NCBI RefSeq assembly: GCF_035046505.1
Contig: NC_089822.1
Location: forward strand, 47,347,159 to 47,411,158
Length of the DNA stretch: 64,000 nt
Direction: 5' to 3'
From: Tiliqua scincoides
Taxonomy: Eukaryota > Chordata > Lepidosauria > Squamata > Scincidae
Shown: in pieces, positions 46,491 to 57,266 of the stretch
How the letters are laid out: the number at the start of each line of letters is the position of its first letter
Numbering within the stretch: the first letter of the stretch is position 1
Position numbers and translations under genes: made by a program
Notes under the pieces: generated by a model
Database searches by the model: none
What the model saw: the letters and a program-made list of their open reading frames with translations, nothing else
What the model was told of the DNA's origin: nothing

Positions 46491-47710
46491 CTGTGGTTTT
46501 CAAACACTCCAGGAGTTTGAAACCTGCAGAAAGTCCTTGCAGGAGCAGAGGGCGAGGCAGCAGAGGTGGGGGGAAGGCAGCAACATGATCCCCAGGATCG
46601 CATTGCTCACGGGGCTGCAGGGACTGGGAGACACTCACCAGTCCCTGCAGCTGCCTCTCTGGGGTGTGGGGAGCCCTATACAAGTGTCTGCAGGGCTCCC
46701 CAGGTCAGCAGAAGTGAAACTGGACCACTTCTGGATTTCGGCTGCTGCAGGGACTGGTGAGTGCACCCCAGTCCCTGCAGCCCTGTTAGAGGTAAAAGTG
46801 CAGCGATTGCGCTCCACTTCCAGTTCAGCGGAGGCAGGATGCAATCGCTTCACTTTGACTTCTAAAGCATCGAATAGCCCTGCAGACTATTCAGGGCTCC
46901 CTGCACCCCCGGGAAGCTGCGGGAGGCTCTTATAAGTGCAGCCAAACCCCTGCAGCCCCGAATGGCTGCCGCTGCTTCCTCCCTGCCTCCTGGTGTGAGA
47001 GGGTCCCCTGGAATTTGGAGTTTTTGAACCTGTTCAAAGTTTCATTTGGATTCTGCTCTGAGCATAGGCAGAGTGCTTGGCTAAAAATGAGCCCTATACT
47101 TGGCTGCTGGGTTTAGCTAAATGTTTGGAAATACCCTTGTGTCTATGTAAAAGGAGAAATGGTGTTGCAGAAACAAGCTTTGAGTGCAAGAAGTTGTTTT
47201 GCAGAGCTTTTGGACTCAATAACAGGAAACAGCTAGCTTAACCGCAATGGACTGGAGGTCTGAGGAGAACAGGGACTTTTCCAAGCGTGCTATTAGCTAA
47301 TACAGGGAGGGGGAGATGGGACTTTTGTAGTTAGTAAAATTTCACATCCTTAAGATGCCATATAAGGTAGAGCATGCGGCACTGAAATTGAGTAGTGGGA
47401 GATGTAGGCAGGGGCAGAGCGTCACGTGATATGCTGTTTGCCAATCAGGAATGTAACCAATGCTTTGCAGTGAGAATTTGTTCTGTATATCAACCCAAGG
47501 CCCCGAGAAATCGGGGTCACAGCTTTTGGAATCTGTATTCCTCTGTGACCAGCAGCTGGCTGAGAATAAACGCTTGTTTTCCTTGACCTCTTTGGTGTCC
47601 GCCTGCATCCTTGCCTTGACCTGCAACACTGGCTGTCCCTGCCCCTTAAGTGGAAAGGGACCAGGGCCCTCAGGCTGGGGTGTCGCGATGCCCCAGTCTG
47701 AAAACCTCTG
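46491..47710. mobile_element. hAT element carrying a solo LTR, TSD gcctaaac
   Basis: CTGTGGTTTTCAAACACTCC ... CAGTCTGAAAACCTCTG, perfect gcctaaac on both sides (46483-46490, 47711-47718). Without the LTR insertion the element is about 581 bp. GC-rich interior shared with 30238-30692 and 52976-53260. Confidence 0.88.
46994..47628 (+). mobile_element. Solo LTR of an endogenous retrovirus (fossil)
   Basis: About 635 bp with TG...CA ends (TGTGAGAGGG ... CTGCAACA) flanked by the 4 bp direct repeat ctgg (46990-46993, 47629-47632). It contains a CCAAT-type motif and an AATAAA signal (47565-47570) near the 3' end, as in the U3-R-U5 plan. A 4 bp duplication suits a gammaretrovirus-like (ERV1) family. 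No internal retroviral region is present here. It is younger than the hAT element it sits in. Confidence 0.75.
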
Positions 47711-48054
47711 GCCTAAACAATCTTGTCCTTGTGTTAAAAGTAGCCAAAGGACCAAGACTTTATTACTGACATCCTCATGTATGAGTTGTGAAAGTTACCC
47801 TACTTAGTATGCCCTTCAAGAAATCCTAATCAGTTCCTTTCTAGTTTATGTGAATGTTCCAGAGAACATAAAATCCAGCCTTTGTGCTAATGGTGCTGTA
47901 TTCAAAACTTAGGCCACTCTAAAGCTCTCACCTTCACAGGAAGGATTCAGTAGGGAGGATATAAAAGTGGCACTCTTCACATAAATAGCTGCTACTATGT
48001 GGAAGCTGTTCCCCAAAGTGCTATCTTGTGCAATTGCAGTACATATAGGTCCAA

Positions 48055-48500
48055 CATAATAATCTGCAGAGTTGAGGCCCACAGATTTAATTCACAGCGG
48101 GTTCTGAACCTCCAGTGGAGGGCTGAACCTGAGCTCCCAGACATGAATGGAGAAGTTCTCCAGTTGCATCTGGGAGCCTTTCGGAGGCTGTGCCTCGTTT
48201 CTGTCAACCTCAAAAAGGCCTCCAGAAGTGCCAGAAAGGCACTTCCAGATTTTACAGAACTATGCACAGCCTCTGCAGGCTTCAGAACACCCCCCAGACA
48301 CAACTAGAGAATATCTCCGGTTGCATCCAGAGGTAATAATGGACCGACTGATGGATTTGCTTATTAGCGGGGGGGGGGGGGGATCCGCAGGAACAGTTCC
48401 CCCCATGGATACCAAGGTTCCTTGTATCTGCGGGGGATCTGTTCCACAGGCCCTCACAGATACAGAAACCATGGATATGGGGAACACTTATATTAATAGC
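48055..48500. repeat. Unclassified GC-rich repeat with partial inverted symmetry
   Basis: agaagttctccagttgcatc and gaatatctccggttgcatcc echo each other; tgtgcctcg...cctccagaag and gcacagcctctgcagg are inverse-like. It has a 13-base G run (48369-48381) and repeated ccatggata motifs near the right end. Probably a MITE, family unknown. Confidence 0.45.
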
Positions 48501-48745
48501 GCCTCCTGCGCCCATTAAAATTCTTTGAATGCTTACTGGAAAGTGATTGTTGCTTAAAACATTCATTCATGCTTATAGCATGATGAAAGGAGGCTTCCGG
48601 CAGCCTGAATGTCTGACGAAACTAAATGCAATGCTTAACAGGAAGCGGAAGTTAAGTATGGAATGTTGGGTCAGCCAGCATTATCTTGGGAGTCCCCTCT
48701 TATCTGGGACAAGTGCAATCCTATACAGGCTTACTCAGAAGTAAA

Positions 48746-48850
48746 TTATTATTATTATTAATTATTATTAACAGTATTTATATACCGCTTTTCAACTAAA
48801 AGTTCACAAAGTGTTTTACAAAGAAAAATCAAATAACTAAATTCCACAGA
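48746..48850 (-). mobile_element. L2-type 3' end
   Basis: (ATT)n tail, then atttatataccgcttttcaa and agttcacaaagtgttttaca. It is the reverse complement of the fragment at 45275-45360, so the same subfamily. Confidence 0.8.
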
Positions 48851-48901
48851 GTTCTCTCAAATGAGCACATGACTGCACAATAAAAAAATACGTGAGATAA
48901 C

Positions 48902-49000
48902 AACAACAACAACAACAACAACAGGTATTTATATACCGCCTTTCTTGGTCTTTATTCAAGACTTCATTCAAGGCGGTTTACATAGGCAGGCTTTATTTAA
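48902..49000 (-). mobile_element. L2-type 3' end with (CAA)n tail
   Basis: (CAA)n followed by ggtatttatataccgccttt ... tcattcaaggcggtttacat, the reverse complement of the L2 tail hairpin. Confidence 0.8.
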
Positions 49001-49800
49001 ATCCCTTATTAAATAGGGATTTTTACAATTTGAAAGAAGGTTCTTTCTTTCAAGAACCACTACATTCAAGGTGTTTCATTCCGATTTGGCTTCACATTTG
49101 GCTCCATCCTCTCACGCTCAGAGCAGATGGAATAGCTCGGCTTCAGCTTGTCAGCTGCTTCAAGGTCGCACGGTGCCGGTGGCACAGAGATGAGTCACTG
49201 TGGACTCAAAACCTTTATGCAAAGCACAGGTATTATTTGGCTTAATGTAATTCATACGTGAAATAAGTGATAATTCTTACAAGCTAAAAAGAACACACAA
49301 AGAAACAATATTTAAATATTTTTTATAATATGTTGCTAAGATCCATTAAAATATCTATATTAGAGATATACAGATAAGAATTTTTCACCCTTCTACATGC
49401 ATTTTAATAGCTGAAAAATACCAACTTTCTTTTGAGATGGGAATTACTTGATATGAAAACATATATTTTGTTTAATACTACCAGCCTCAGGCTGCTCAAG
49501 GTCTCCTCTGATAATTTTTTAGTTATACATTTGTGCATATGTGAATGTATTGCATTTTGTAAAAACAAAGTATGGGACCACAGTGGAATGCAGAAGAAAA
49601 CGAGGCCATGACCATGCTGGGAAGCTAGTCTAATATGATGCCCTGAGGAAATGAAAATGAAGTGAGTCAGATTGTAACCCTATAGCAAGTCTGGCACTAC
49701 GAGGGCTTTAGCAACTCTAAATTCCCTCTAAATGCATATTTTGACCTTCACTAGGAAACTAGGTGACAAACTTCTCAACTAGTGAGCAGCTGGCAATTTA

Positions 49801-50055
49801 AGAACATAAGAACAGCCCCACTGGATCGGGCCATAGGACCATCTAGTCCAGCTTCCTGTATCTCACAGCGGCCGCACCAAATGCCCCAGGGAGCACACCA
49901 GATAGCAAGAGACCTGCCTCCTGGTGCCCTCCCTTGCATCTGACATAGCCCATTTCTAAAATCAGGAGGTTGTACATATACATCATGGCTTGTAACCCCT
50001 AATGGATTTTTTCCTCCAGAAACTTGTCCAATCCCCTTTTAAAGGCATCCAGGCC
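49801..50055 (-). mobile_element. CR1 3' end fragment
   Basis: Reverse complement of the CR1 3' terminal region. It starts agaacataagaacagcccca (the tail side), contains cttcctgtatctcacagcgg, and runs into the end of ORF2 (ttgtccaatccccttttaaa). It is more diverged than the two long CR1 copies, so somewhat older, and about 255 bp long. Confidence 0.92.
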
Positions 50056-50159
50056 AGATGAATACATGAAGTCTGCGTTTTCATAGAGAGGAGATGAGGG
50101 CTTGTATTATTACAAACATTCTGCTAATATGAAGGGTACAATTTATTATTGCCAAGGGA

Positions 50160-50189
50160 TATGCAAGTGAAAAAGGTTGGGAACCACTG
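50160..50189. mobile_element. hAT terminal remnant
   Basis: aaaaaggttgggaaccactg is an hAT-type right terminus standing alone after the CR1 fragment. Confidence 0.4.
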
Positions 50190-50324
50190 CAGGGGAACCA
50201 TGAATCAAATCCACCTTTAAGGTGTCTGGTGTGTTAAGCCAGAAGCTCTACATACAACCCATAACACATAGCTGAGAGTGTGCAATTCAATTCACAGCAG
50301 AGAGATGCAGCTGCATATATTTGC

Positions 50325-50402
50325 AATCCTTTTTACTCAGAAGTAGACCCACTGCTTTCCATGGGTGTTATTCTTAAGTAATGCTGCATTCAATTGTAGC
50401 CT
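50325..50402 (+). mobile_element. Small MITE copy, diverged
   Basis: gcaatcctttttactcagaa gtagacccactgc ... attcaattgtagcctg. Confidence 0.6.
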
Positions 50403-50766
50403 GGGAATTGTTGCTTCAAATGGAAAGGGGATCCCAACCTGGTGTTGAAAAAAAAAAGGCCTCTGCCAAATGCAAAACCTTTGCAAAAGGGAATCAGGTT
50501 GCAGCGGCAAAAGGGAATGGAGGGGAATAAAAGGTTAACTTTGGCTGAAACATCCCAAAAAAGTAACTATAGCAACTAACCAGCTGCCTGCCTAAGCTTA
50601 AAGAACCTGTTCAGAGTTGAGAGGCTCTGTCCTCTGATTGACCTTGATTACTTGGCAAAAATTTCATATACTATACCTGAGTATCTATGGTATGTTTGCC
50701 TACTTGCAAGTATACAGACATGTACTGCTCTGTTTCGATTTCCACAGGGCTCAATATGTCAGCTTG

Positions 50767-51104
50767 ACAGGGTCACAGTTGTCACAGTTTTGGGACACAC
50801 CAAAAATGTTTTTACGCCTTTATAAGGCTTTCTGAGGCCATGTGAGGCCTCCTTGGCTCTCAGAAGGCCTCCAGGAGGCTGAAAACAGTCACTTCCGGTT
50901 TTTCAGCCAAACACAGACAATTTTTGGCCTTCCAGAGGCAATCTGAGGTCTGGGGAGGCTGCGCATGGCCCCCTCAGCAAAGCTCTGGTCACATTCAGTT
51001 GAGTGGGCCAGAGACTCCCCAGGGGACCAGAGGCTTGCTGTGGGCTGGACAGAGGCTCAGTGCTGGCCACATCTAAGCCACAGGCTGGGGTTTGGAGACC
51101 CCTG
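50767..51104. mobile_element. Possible hAT remnant (right end only)
   Basis: Ends ggtttggagacccctg, the inverse of an hAT CAGGGGTCTCCAAACC terminus. The interior is the gaggcctccttgg ... ccacttccggtttttcagcc type. The left end and duplication were not found. Confidence 0.5.
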
Positions 51105-52675
51105 TTGTACAGGGAAGGGGGGCTTGCATGGAAAAACTGGTGTCTGCGCAGGGAAAGCTTAACACTTCCTATGCCTACTGATTTTCCACAACAAATCCCC
51201 CTCACTCTGTTCTCATGTTAACTAGCAGACATGTGATCAGGAATCATATGTTTGACAATATAACATGTAGGTCCTCTTTCTCTAATTCTCTATAATGCAG
51301 AATACTGCTCTTTCATAGATCAGGGATATTTCTGCAAAGGTTAATATGGCTTGATTTATTTTAAAAGTACTGTTGAAGTTATATTTAAGATTACTGAATT
51401 AGATTACTATATTACTTGAGCACAAGATAAGTAAAAGCAATATTTTATAGCTTATTATTGCAACTAGCTTCTCTAGTGTCTACATCACAGGTAGGAATGA
51501 AACAATATAGTATGGGCATTCATCACAACATGTCTGTACATCCAAGGAAAGTAAGAACAAAGTCTAAGCTTCAATTTTAGATTTTCATACTTTTAATAGT
51601 AAATATCACTCCAAGCTTCAATATGAATTAACTTTAACAAGGCTTTGTGTTTGCTCATAACCTATTGTTCAGTGGCACACACACAGATATAAACTGAGAG
51701 GCACAGCCAGTACAATACATGGTATTGTATCTTGCTATTAAGTTAATTATGATTAACTAAACTTGAGTTGATCTCATTTGCTCATATAAAGCAATATAAA
51801 TGGATCCTTAGATTGTGCATTACTGAGGCTATGGGAAAACTGAACAAAATTAAAAAGGGCTTCAAACTGTGAATCATCAGAAGCAGACTTAAAAAGTAAT
51901 GAAGGAATTGCTTCCAGACACTCCTTTTAGAGGTTCTCATTATTAAACCTTTCGGTTTCTTTCCTAGTTAAACCAGCAGAACTACTGAAGTCATGTTGTC
52001 TATACTGCATTCAACAGAGAATTAACAGCATCGTATTTTCAGTGGACTCATCAAGCTGCTTTCAAATAGTGACAGCTACAATACATATCCCAGCTAAGGT
52101 ATAGTGGAATAGCTACACCTTAATTGCATCTTCTGCAGAATAATAAAGCTTCTAACATTAATTAGCTGTCCTGTATAAAGAATGGGATAAAACTTCTCAG
52201 AAATAGTTGAGTGTAATCACCCCGGGAACTCTTTAAACAGTAATTAACATGATGGAAATGCAAATAAAAAAATGTTGAGTCCTAAGGGCTTGAAAAAGGC
52301 TACTTTCCTCTCAAGTATTTTTCAGCACACTTCATATTTAGCAGCATAATTTCAGTCTTCAAAATATTCACTAATAAGAATCATATCCTAAGGGGATATA
52401 CAAAAAAACACTTTAACATGGAAAAATTCCTTTTCAACAGAAGAGACAGCAACACTATAGTTAGAGATTTTGTATTGCTTATAGGACACATATTTGACCA
52501 AACATTGTGGCAAATGACAGGTCAATAATACATGCAAATTTATCTCTTGCAGTAGCAGGAAATATAGGGATTATCATAAGTAGTGATCAAGTTCAATAAT
52601 TAAATATAGTGGGTGGCATCAACTAGTGCTTCAACTGTTGGGAGTGTCTTCCACACACAGAAGCATCCTTTGGAG

Positions 52676-53260
52676 CAGGGCTGTCCAAACATTTTGGCAG
52701 GAGGGCCACATCATCTCTCTGACACTGTAGTGGGGGCCGGGAATAAAATTTGAATAAATTTACATAAATGAATATATTAGAGATGGAACTTATATGAATG
52801 AATGAAGGTCTTGCAATAGCTCAAGGACTATAAAAGACCTTGCACAAAGCAAGGCCGGTGTTTCCTTTGCTGTTGCTACTGCATCACAGATGTTAAACAG
52901 CAAGCAGCCCTTGTCCCACAGCTCATGAGAGAGGTTGAACAGTCACCCTCAAGGCGAGAGCAGTCACGCTGGGCCAGCAAGCTCACTTCTGGTTTTGCAG
53001 AAGTGGAGCGCAATCGCTCCACTTTCGCTTTCTGCAGGCTGGGGAGCCCTGCAGACACTTGCGCAGGGCTCCCCGCACCCCCAGGACACTGCTGCAGGGA
53101 CTGGTGAGTGCATCCCAGTCCCTGCAGCGCCCCCTCCGAGCGACGCAATCCTGGGGATCACGTTGCTGCCTTCTCCCCACCCTGGTTGCCTCCCTCCCCT
53201 CCCCTCCCCTGCAAGCACTTACTGCACTTTTCAAACTCCTGGAGAGTTTGAAAACCACAG
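52676..53260. mobile_element. Chimeric hAT: left half of one family, right half of another
   Basis: 52676-52975 follows the 39638 family (CAGGGCTGTCCAAACATTTT ...). 52976-53260 follows the 46491 family in reverse, ending agtttgaaaaccacag. No matching 8 bp flanks. A deletion fusing two neighbouring insertions would explain it. Confidence 0.75.
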
Positions 53261-53983
53261 GCATAGTGAATTATACCCATAGTGATTAAATGAAAATGCC
53301 ATACACATACAAAAGTCCTGAAATCAATGCAAGGTGTTACTGCATCCAAGCGTTTATGAAAACACAACTTAAGTATTTCAAAGCTTTGTTCATCAGTACA
53401 AGGAACAAACAGTCCAGAAAGTTGGTGGAGTTACAGTTTTAAACTTAACATTTCTCTATCAGTTTACTTCAGTAGACTCACCTCCCCCCCCCCCCCCCAC
53501 AGGAGCTATAAAAGTAATTATTTTTTCTCCATCCTATACTCTGAAGTTTCAGTGAACATTGCTCACCGACAGCAACTGCCCTGGTCCAGATAATTTCAAC
53601 ACTGAGTGCACTTTTGTGCATGTAGTGTAAAAAACAATTTTGATCTTGTGGTAGGATCAATACTTTTTTTTTTTTCAAGCTGTGAGTATTGCTTTTATTC
53701 TGGATATTTCTTTTATAGTACCAAACTGCAGGAATTATAAGAGATTTCGCTATGTTCTACTTTTGCGCTGCATGCCTTAGTTCATCTCTCCCTTAGTTTT
53801 CCATCATATAGATATAGTCAGATGTTTTAAAATCTCAAATAGTACTCATGTCACTTTTGACTTGACTGGCTCTATACTGTGCGACTCTGATTTCATTGCT
53901 TCCTTTCGTTCTCACATGGGAACTTAAGTACTGTTTAATTTGAAAACCTATTTAATAATTGGAGGGAATGTTGTTAGCTAACT

Positions 53984-54462
53984 GGCAGCCCAAGGCTGCA
54001 GCAGTGCCGCAATGGCTGCTGCTGCATCCTATGAATGGCAGGTAGCTGACATCTCCTCCCTTGGGTAAGGTAAGACGCCCCACAACGCGGCTACTCAACT
54101 CTGCACCGGCTATTTAGCCGGCGCAGACTAAGGGGGTCTGACGCAGGGCTTTGGATCCAGCAGAGCTGAGCTCCACCAGTCCGACCCGCCTTCTGCCCCC
54201 CTTCCTGCTCCATGTCTTCACCCACCCACCCTGTCTGGGAACACCTCCCTCTCCACCCTAACTTACCTCTCTGCCACCTGGTGTTCACTTGGAGCTCAGA
54301 GTGGCAATGCACTGGCCCCCGACAGGTCTGATCCAGTGTGGCCTCACGCTAAGCCTCCTCTGGCACTGGGTCATCGCCAACTGTCACAAGCGTGACTTAT
54401 GGCACATTTCTGACACTGTGTGCTAGCGATGAACTGGCATGCATCATTCAGAATCGGGCTCT
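53984..54462. mobile_element. MITE, about 480 bp class
   Basis: GGCAGCCCAAGGCTGCAG ... attcagaatcgggct. The interior has gctgctgcatcctatgaatg, ccggctatttagccggcgca and ctaacttacctctctgccac in class order. Confidence 0.75.
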
Positions 54463-54834
54463 GGGAACTCCAAGTTCCTCTGCAAGCAGATAATTTCAGA
54501 TAAGAACACAGAGTAATCAAACTTCATACTACGAGTTGTCCACTTAGCTCTGAGGTTTTCAGTCTCCCCAAACAATGATCTGGGGAGGCGGAGAAAGCCC
54601 CCAGGAGCGTCGTGAGGCATCTCTGGGAGAGAAGTGAACACAGCAGCTCAGCTGCACGTAGTGGCCTCCCTACTTGCTGCTGTCATTTGAAAAAGCAGCG
54701 GCTGTGGCTGTGAATGAGGTGGGTGGGGAAGTATGAGTTGAGGGGAGTATGAAACATGGTGGAGAGGGGATGATGAAGCCCTGCCCGGTGTCAGGCTTAA
54801 CCCCCCCCCCCGAGAGGTCAGCTGGCAGCCATCT

Positions 54835-54995
54835 GGAGAAGGCTTGGCTGGCGAAGAGGAGAGCAGGAGCCTCCTCCGTACCAGAAGGGAAGCTTCCCTC
54901 CCAGTAGAGAGAAGGCTCCTGCTCGCCAGCCAAGTCTTCTCCAGACTGAGGGGAGCAATTTGGAGAAGGCTTGGCTGGCGAGGAGGGGAGCAGGA
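54835..54995. repeat. Local direct and inverted repeat cluster
   Basis: The unit ggagaaggcttggctggcga occurs at 54835 and 54962 in direct orientation. Its inverse (ctcgccagccaagtcttctc) lies between them at 54915-54942. The surrounding GC-rich block 54660-55310 otherwise shows no gene. Confidence 0.75.
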
Positions 54996-55317
54996 TCTTC
55001 CTCCATACTGGCAAGCTTGCCAGGATTGCTTCTCCAGACCAAGGGGAGCCCAAGGCCAGAGAGGATCCGACTGGCAAGCTCGCTCAGTGTGGGTCCTTGC
55101 GTACTGGCTGGGTCCTTTCTGTAGCAGGAGGAGAGGAGCCTGGCTGAGCGGGGATGCTGCTTTTGATCAGCACAGAGCCCCTTCTAGCTTCTGGCCTCCT
55201 TCCCAGTCAGGAGGGAGGTGTGCGTCATCCTCCCAGCAGGCTCCAGACCAGCTAGAGGGGGCTCCATAAGTAAGTGCATGCAGTGAGGAGCTTCTCCCTA
55301 CCTAGGAGGGAGAGCCC

Positions 55318-55407
55318 AGAACTTTATCCTATTCACACTTTCCTGGGAGTAAGCCCCACTGACAGTAATGGGACTTACTTCTGTGTAGACATGCATAGAA
55401 TTGGTCT
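55318..55407 (-). mobile_element. Small MITE copy, minus orientation
   Basis: ttatcctattcacactttcc ... cttctgtgtagacatgcata, the reverse complement of the 90 bp class. Abuts the plus copy at 55412. Confidence 0.8.
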
Positions 55408-55411
55408 CTCA

Positions 55412-55497
55412 CAGCCCAATCCTATGCATGTCTACTCAGAAGTCCCATTAGAGTCAATGGGGCTTACTCCCAGGAAAGTGTGGATAGGATTGGGCTG
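55412..55497 (+). mobile_element. Small MITE copy, head to head with the next
   Basis: Cagcccaatcctatgcatgt ... ggataggattgggctg, nearly identical to 20854-20943 but lacking a short internal piece. Confidence 0.85.
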
Positions 55498-55867
55498 ACA
55501 GTCTGTTCTTAGTCACGGGGTGGGGGGGGAAGGTCCAAATGCCACAGTCTGCATGCCTCTCTCTAGTCTGGGGGAAGTGGGGTGGCATTGTGTGTGTTTC
55601 AGTCAGGGTGTATGTGTGAGCATGCCCCCCACTATCTACTGTAGTGGTGAGTTGTGGTTTCACTCTGTGTCAGCTTAGCCAAGAATCATCACCTCTTTCT
55701 CTTCTTCCTTCCACCCTCCAAAAAGAAAAAAAAGCCACACTTGATCAGTCAAGCTTTGTCTCCCAAAATCACATTACTTTTCAGCCATCTTCTTTTTTCT
55801 CCTCACTTTTTTTTTCTTTTTGGTATCCTACATTGGCTGCTACTATAAGATAAACAGTCTCTGGCAT

Positions 55868-55949
55868 CATGAGCCTATGCATGTCTACTCAGAAGTAAGT
55901 CCCATTGTGTTCAATGAGTCTTACTCCCAGGAAAGAGTGTTCAGGATTG
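55868..55949 (+). mobile_element. Small MITE copy
   Basis: cctatgcatgtctactcaga, agtaagtcccattgtgttca, cttactcccaggaaagagtg, ttcaggattgcagcctg. Confidence 0.8.
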
Positions 55950-56193
55950 CAGCCTGGGTCTCTGTTTCTCATCAGTTTGCAATAAGCAGAAGCACTCAAA
56001 ACAAAGTCTTTTCTGCCCCCAGCAAATTTCTTCACTTCTCCCTCCATTACAAGAAACAAAAAAGTCCCTTTCCAAAATCCTCCAGGTTTGCTAACAAACC
56101 TAGGGTACTGGCAGCTCTGGCTTCTCTAGCTTTTTGTTATTTTCTCTAGCTTTTTGCTATCCAGTTACGGTTTTTAAAAGGACCCCTAAATAA

Positions 56194-56221
56194 AACAACA
56201 ACAACAACAACAACAACAACA
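56194..56221 (+). repeat. (CAA)n tract just before CR1 ORF1
   Basis: About nine CAA units end eight bases before the ORF1 ATG. It could be an ordinary microsatellite or part of the CR1 5'UTR. An unstructured CAA leader is known to favour translation in other systems, but a role here is only inference. Confidence 0.7.
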
Positions 56222-56229
56222 AAAAAGCT

Positions 56230-57135
56230 ATGCAGTCAGACAGCCAGCAGCAGGGTGGGGGCTATCCAGTGTTCTGCATCGAGTGCCACATGTATGATTA
56301 TATGCCTCTGGGGCATAAGTCATGGGTGTGTCCTCAGTGCAAGGAGCTCCAGGGTCTCAGGGAACGCATCCGCTCCCTTGAAGCCATGGTGGCCGACCTG
56401 GAGAAGCGCAGGCAGCCAGAGGAGGACCGTGGGAAGACTTCCGGGGACGATCAGGCTTCGTCCCAACCTCAGGCGTGCAGCTCCTCGGCTGCCCGGGTGG
56501 GAAGTCTCGGGACTGGAGGACAACATCCTGGAGAGGAGGGAAACAATCCCCTAGGGGGGATCCCTTCTCCAGGGGATGGGCCCGTATCCGAGCGCACTCG
56601 GGATACTCCTCGGCGGGAGGGGGGTCGGGGGCTTCTTGTAGTGGGGGATTCGATTATTAGAAACATAGAGAGGGGGGTTTGCGACGGATGTGAGGACCGC
56701 ATGGTGACTTGCCTGCCTGGTGCGAAGGTTGCGGACATCACTTCTCGTCTAGACAGGCTAGTAGACAGTGCTGGGGGAGAGGTAGCGGCTGTGGTGCATG
56801 TCGGCACCAATGACGTGGGCAAGTGTAGCTGGGAGGTCCTGGAGGCCAAATTTAGGCTTTTAGGCAGGAAGCTGAAAGCCAGGACCTCAAAGGTAGCGTT
56901 CTCTGAAGTGCTACCTGTTCCACGTGCAGGGCCAGCTAGGCAGGCAGAGATCAGGGGTCTCAATGCGTGGATGAGACGGTGGTGTAGGGAGGAGGGGTTT
57001 AGATTCGTTAGGCACTGGGGAACGTTTTGGGACAAGCGGGGCCTGTACAAGAGGGACGGGCTCCATTTGAACCAGAATGGAACCAGACTGCTGGCGCATA
57101 ACATTAAAAAGGTGGCAGAGCAGCTTTTAAACTGA
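56230..57135 (+). CDS. CR1 ORF1 protein: zinc motif, coiled coil, SGNH/GDSL esterase
   Basis: 301 residues, uninterrupted. Residues 16-37 hold a C-x2-C...C-x2-C zinc-binding motif (Cys16, Cys19, Cys34, Cys37). Residues 38-60 form a short leucine-rich coiled coil (ELQGLRERIRSLEAMVADLE), followed by a low-complexity linker to about residue 133. Residues 134-301 are an SGNH hydrolase: block I LLVVGDSIIRN (Ser141 nucleophile), block III HVGTNDV (192-195 GTND), block V DGLHLN (Asp276, His279). This is the esterase-bearing ORF1 type known from CR1 elements of birds and reptiles; it probably acts in RNP assembly or membrane/lipid interaction of the retrotransposition complex. All three catalytic blocks look intact. 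The start was chosen as the first Met of the open frame; the zinc motif begins 15 residues later, so little could be missing. Confidence 0.92.
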   Translation: MQSDSQQQGGGYPVFCIECHMYDYMPLGHKSWVCPQCKELQGLRERIRSLEAMVADLEKRRQPEEDRGKTSGDDQASSQPQACSSSAARVGSLGTGGQHPGEEGNNPLGGIPSPGDGPVSERTRDTPRREGGRGLLVVGDSIIRNIERGVCDGCEDRMVTCLPGAKVADITSRLDRLVDSAGGEVAAVVHVGTNDVGKCSWEVLEAKFRLLGRKLKARTSKVAFSEVLPVPRAGPARQAEIRGLNAWMRRWCREEGFRFVRHWGTFWDKRGLYKRDGLHLNQNGTRLLAHNIKKVAEQLLN

Positions 57136-57266
57136 TCCCTGGGGGAAGGCCGACAGGAGCCGAGGGGTATCCGGTTCGGGACTCCTCATCCCTATGGGAT
57201 GAGGATGGGGAGGTTAGAGAACAACAAGACAAAGGCAGGGTAGGAGAAGAAATTGGGAAAGGTAGG

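Noticed and set aside
46537-46935. 132-codon ORF
   Set aside because: Lies entirely in the GC-rich interior of an hAT element; similar frames appear in sister copies only because of shared repeat sequence.
54670-55269. ORFs of 135 and 141 codons on opposite strands
   Set aside because: Caused by the GC-rich direct/inverted repeat cluster; no domain.
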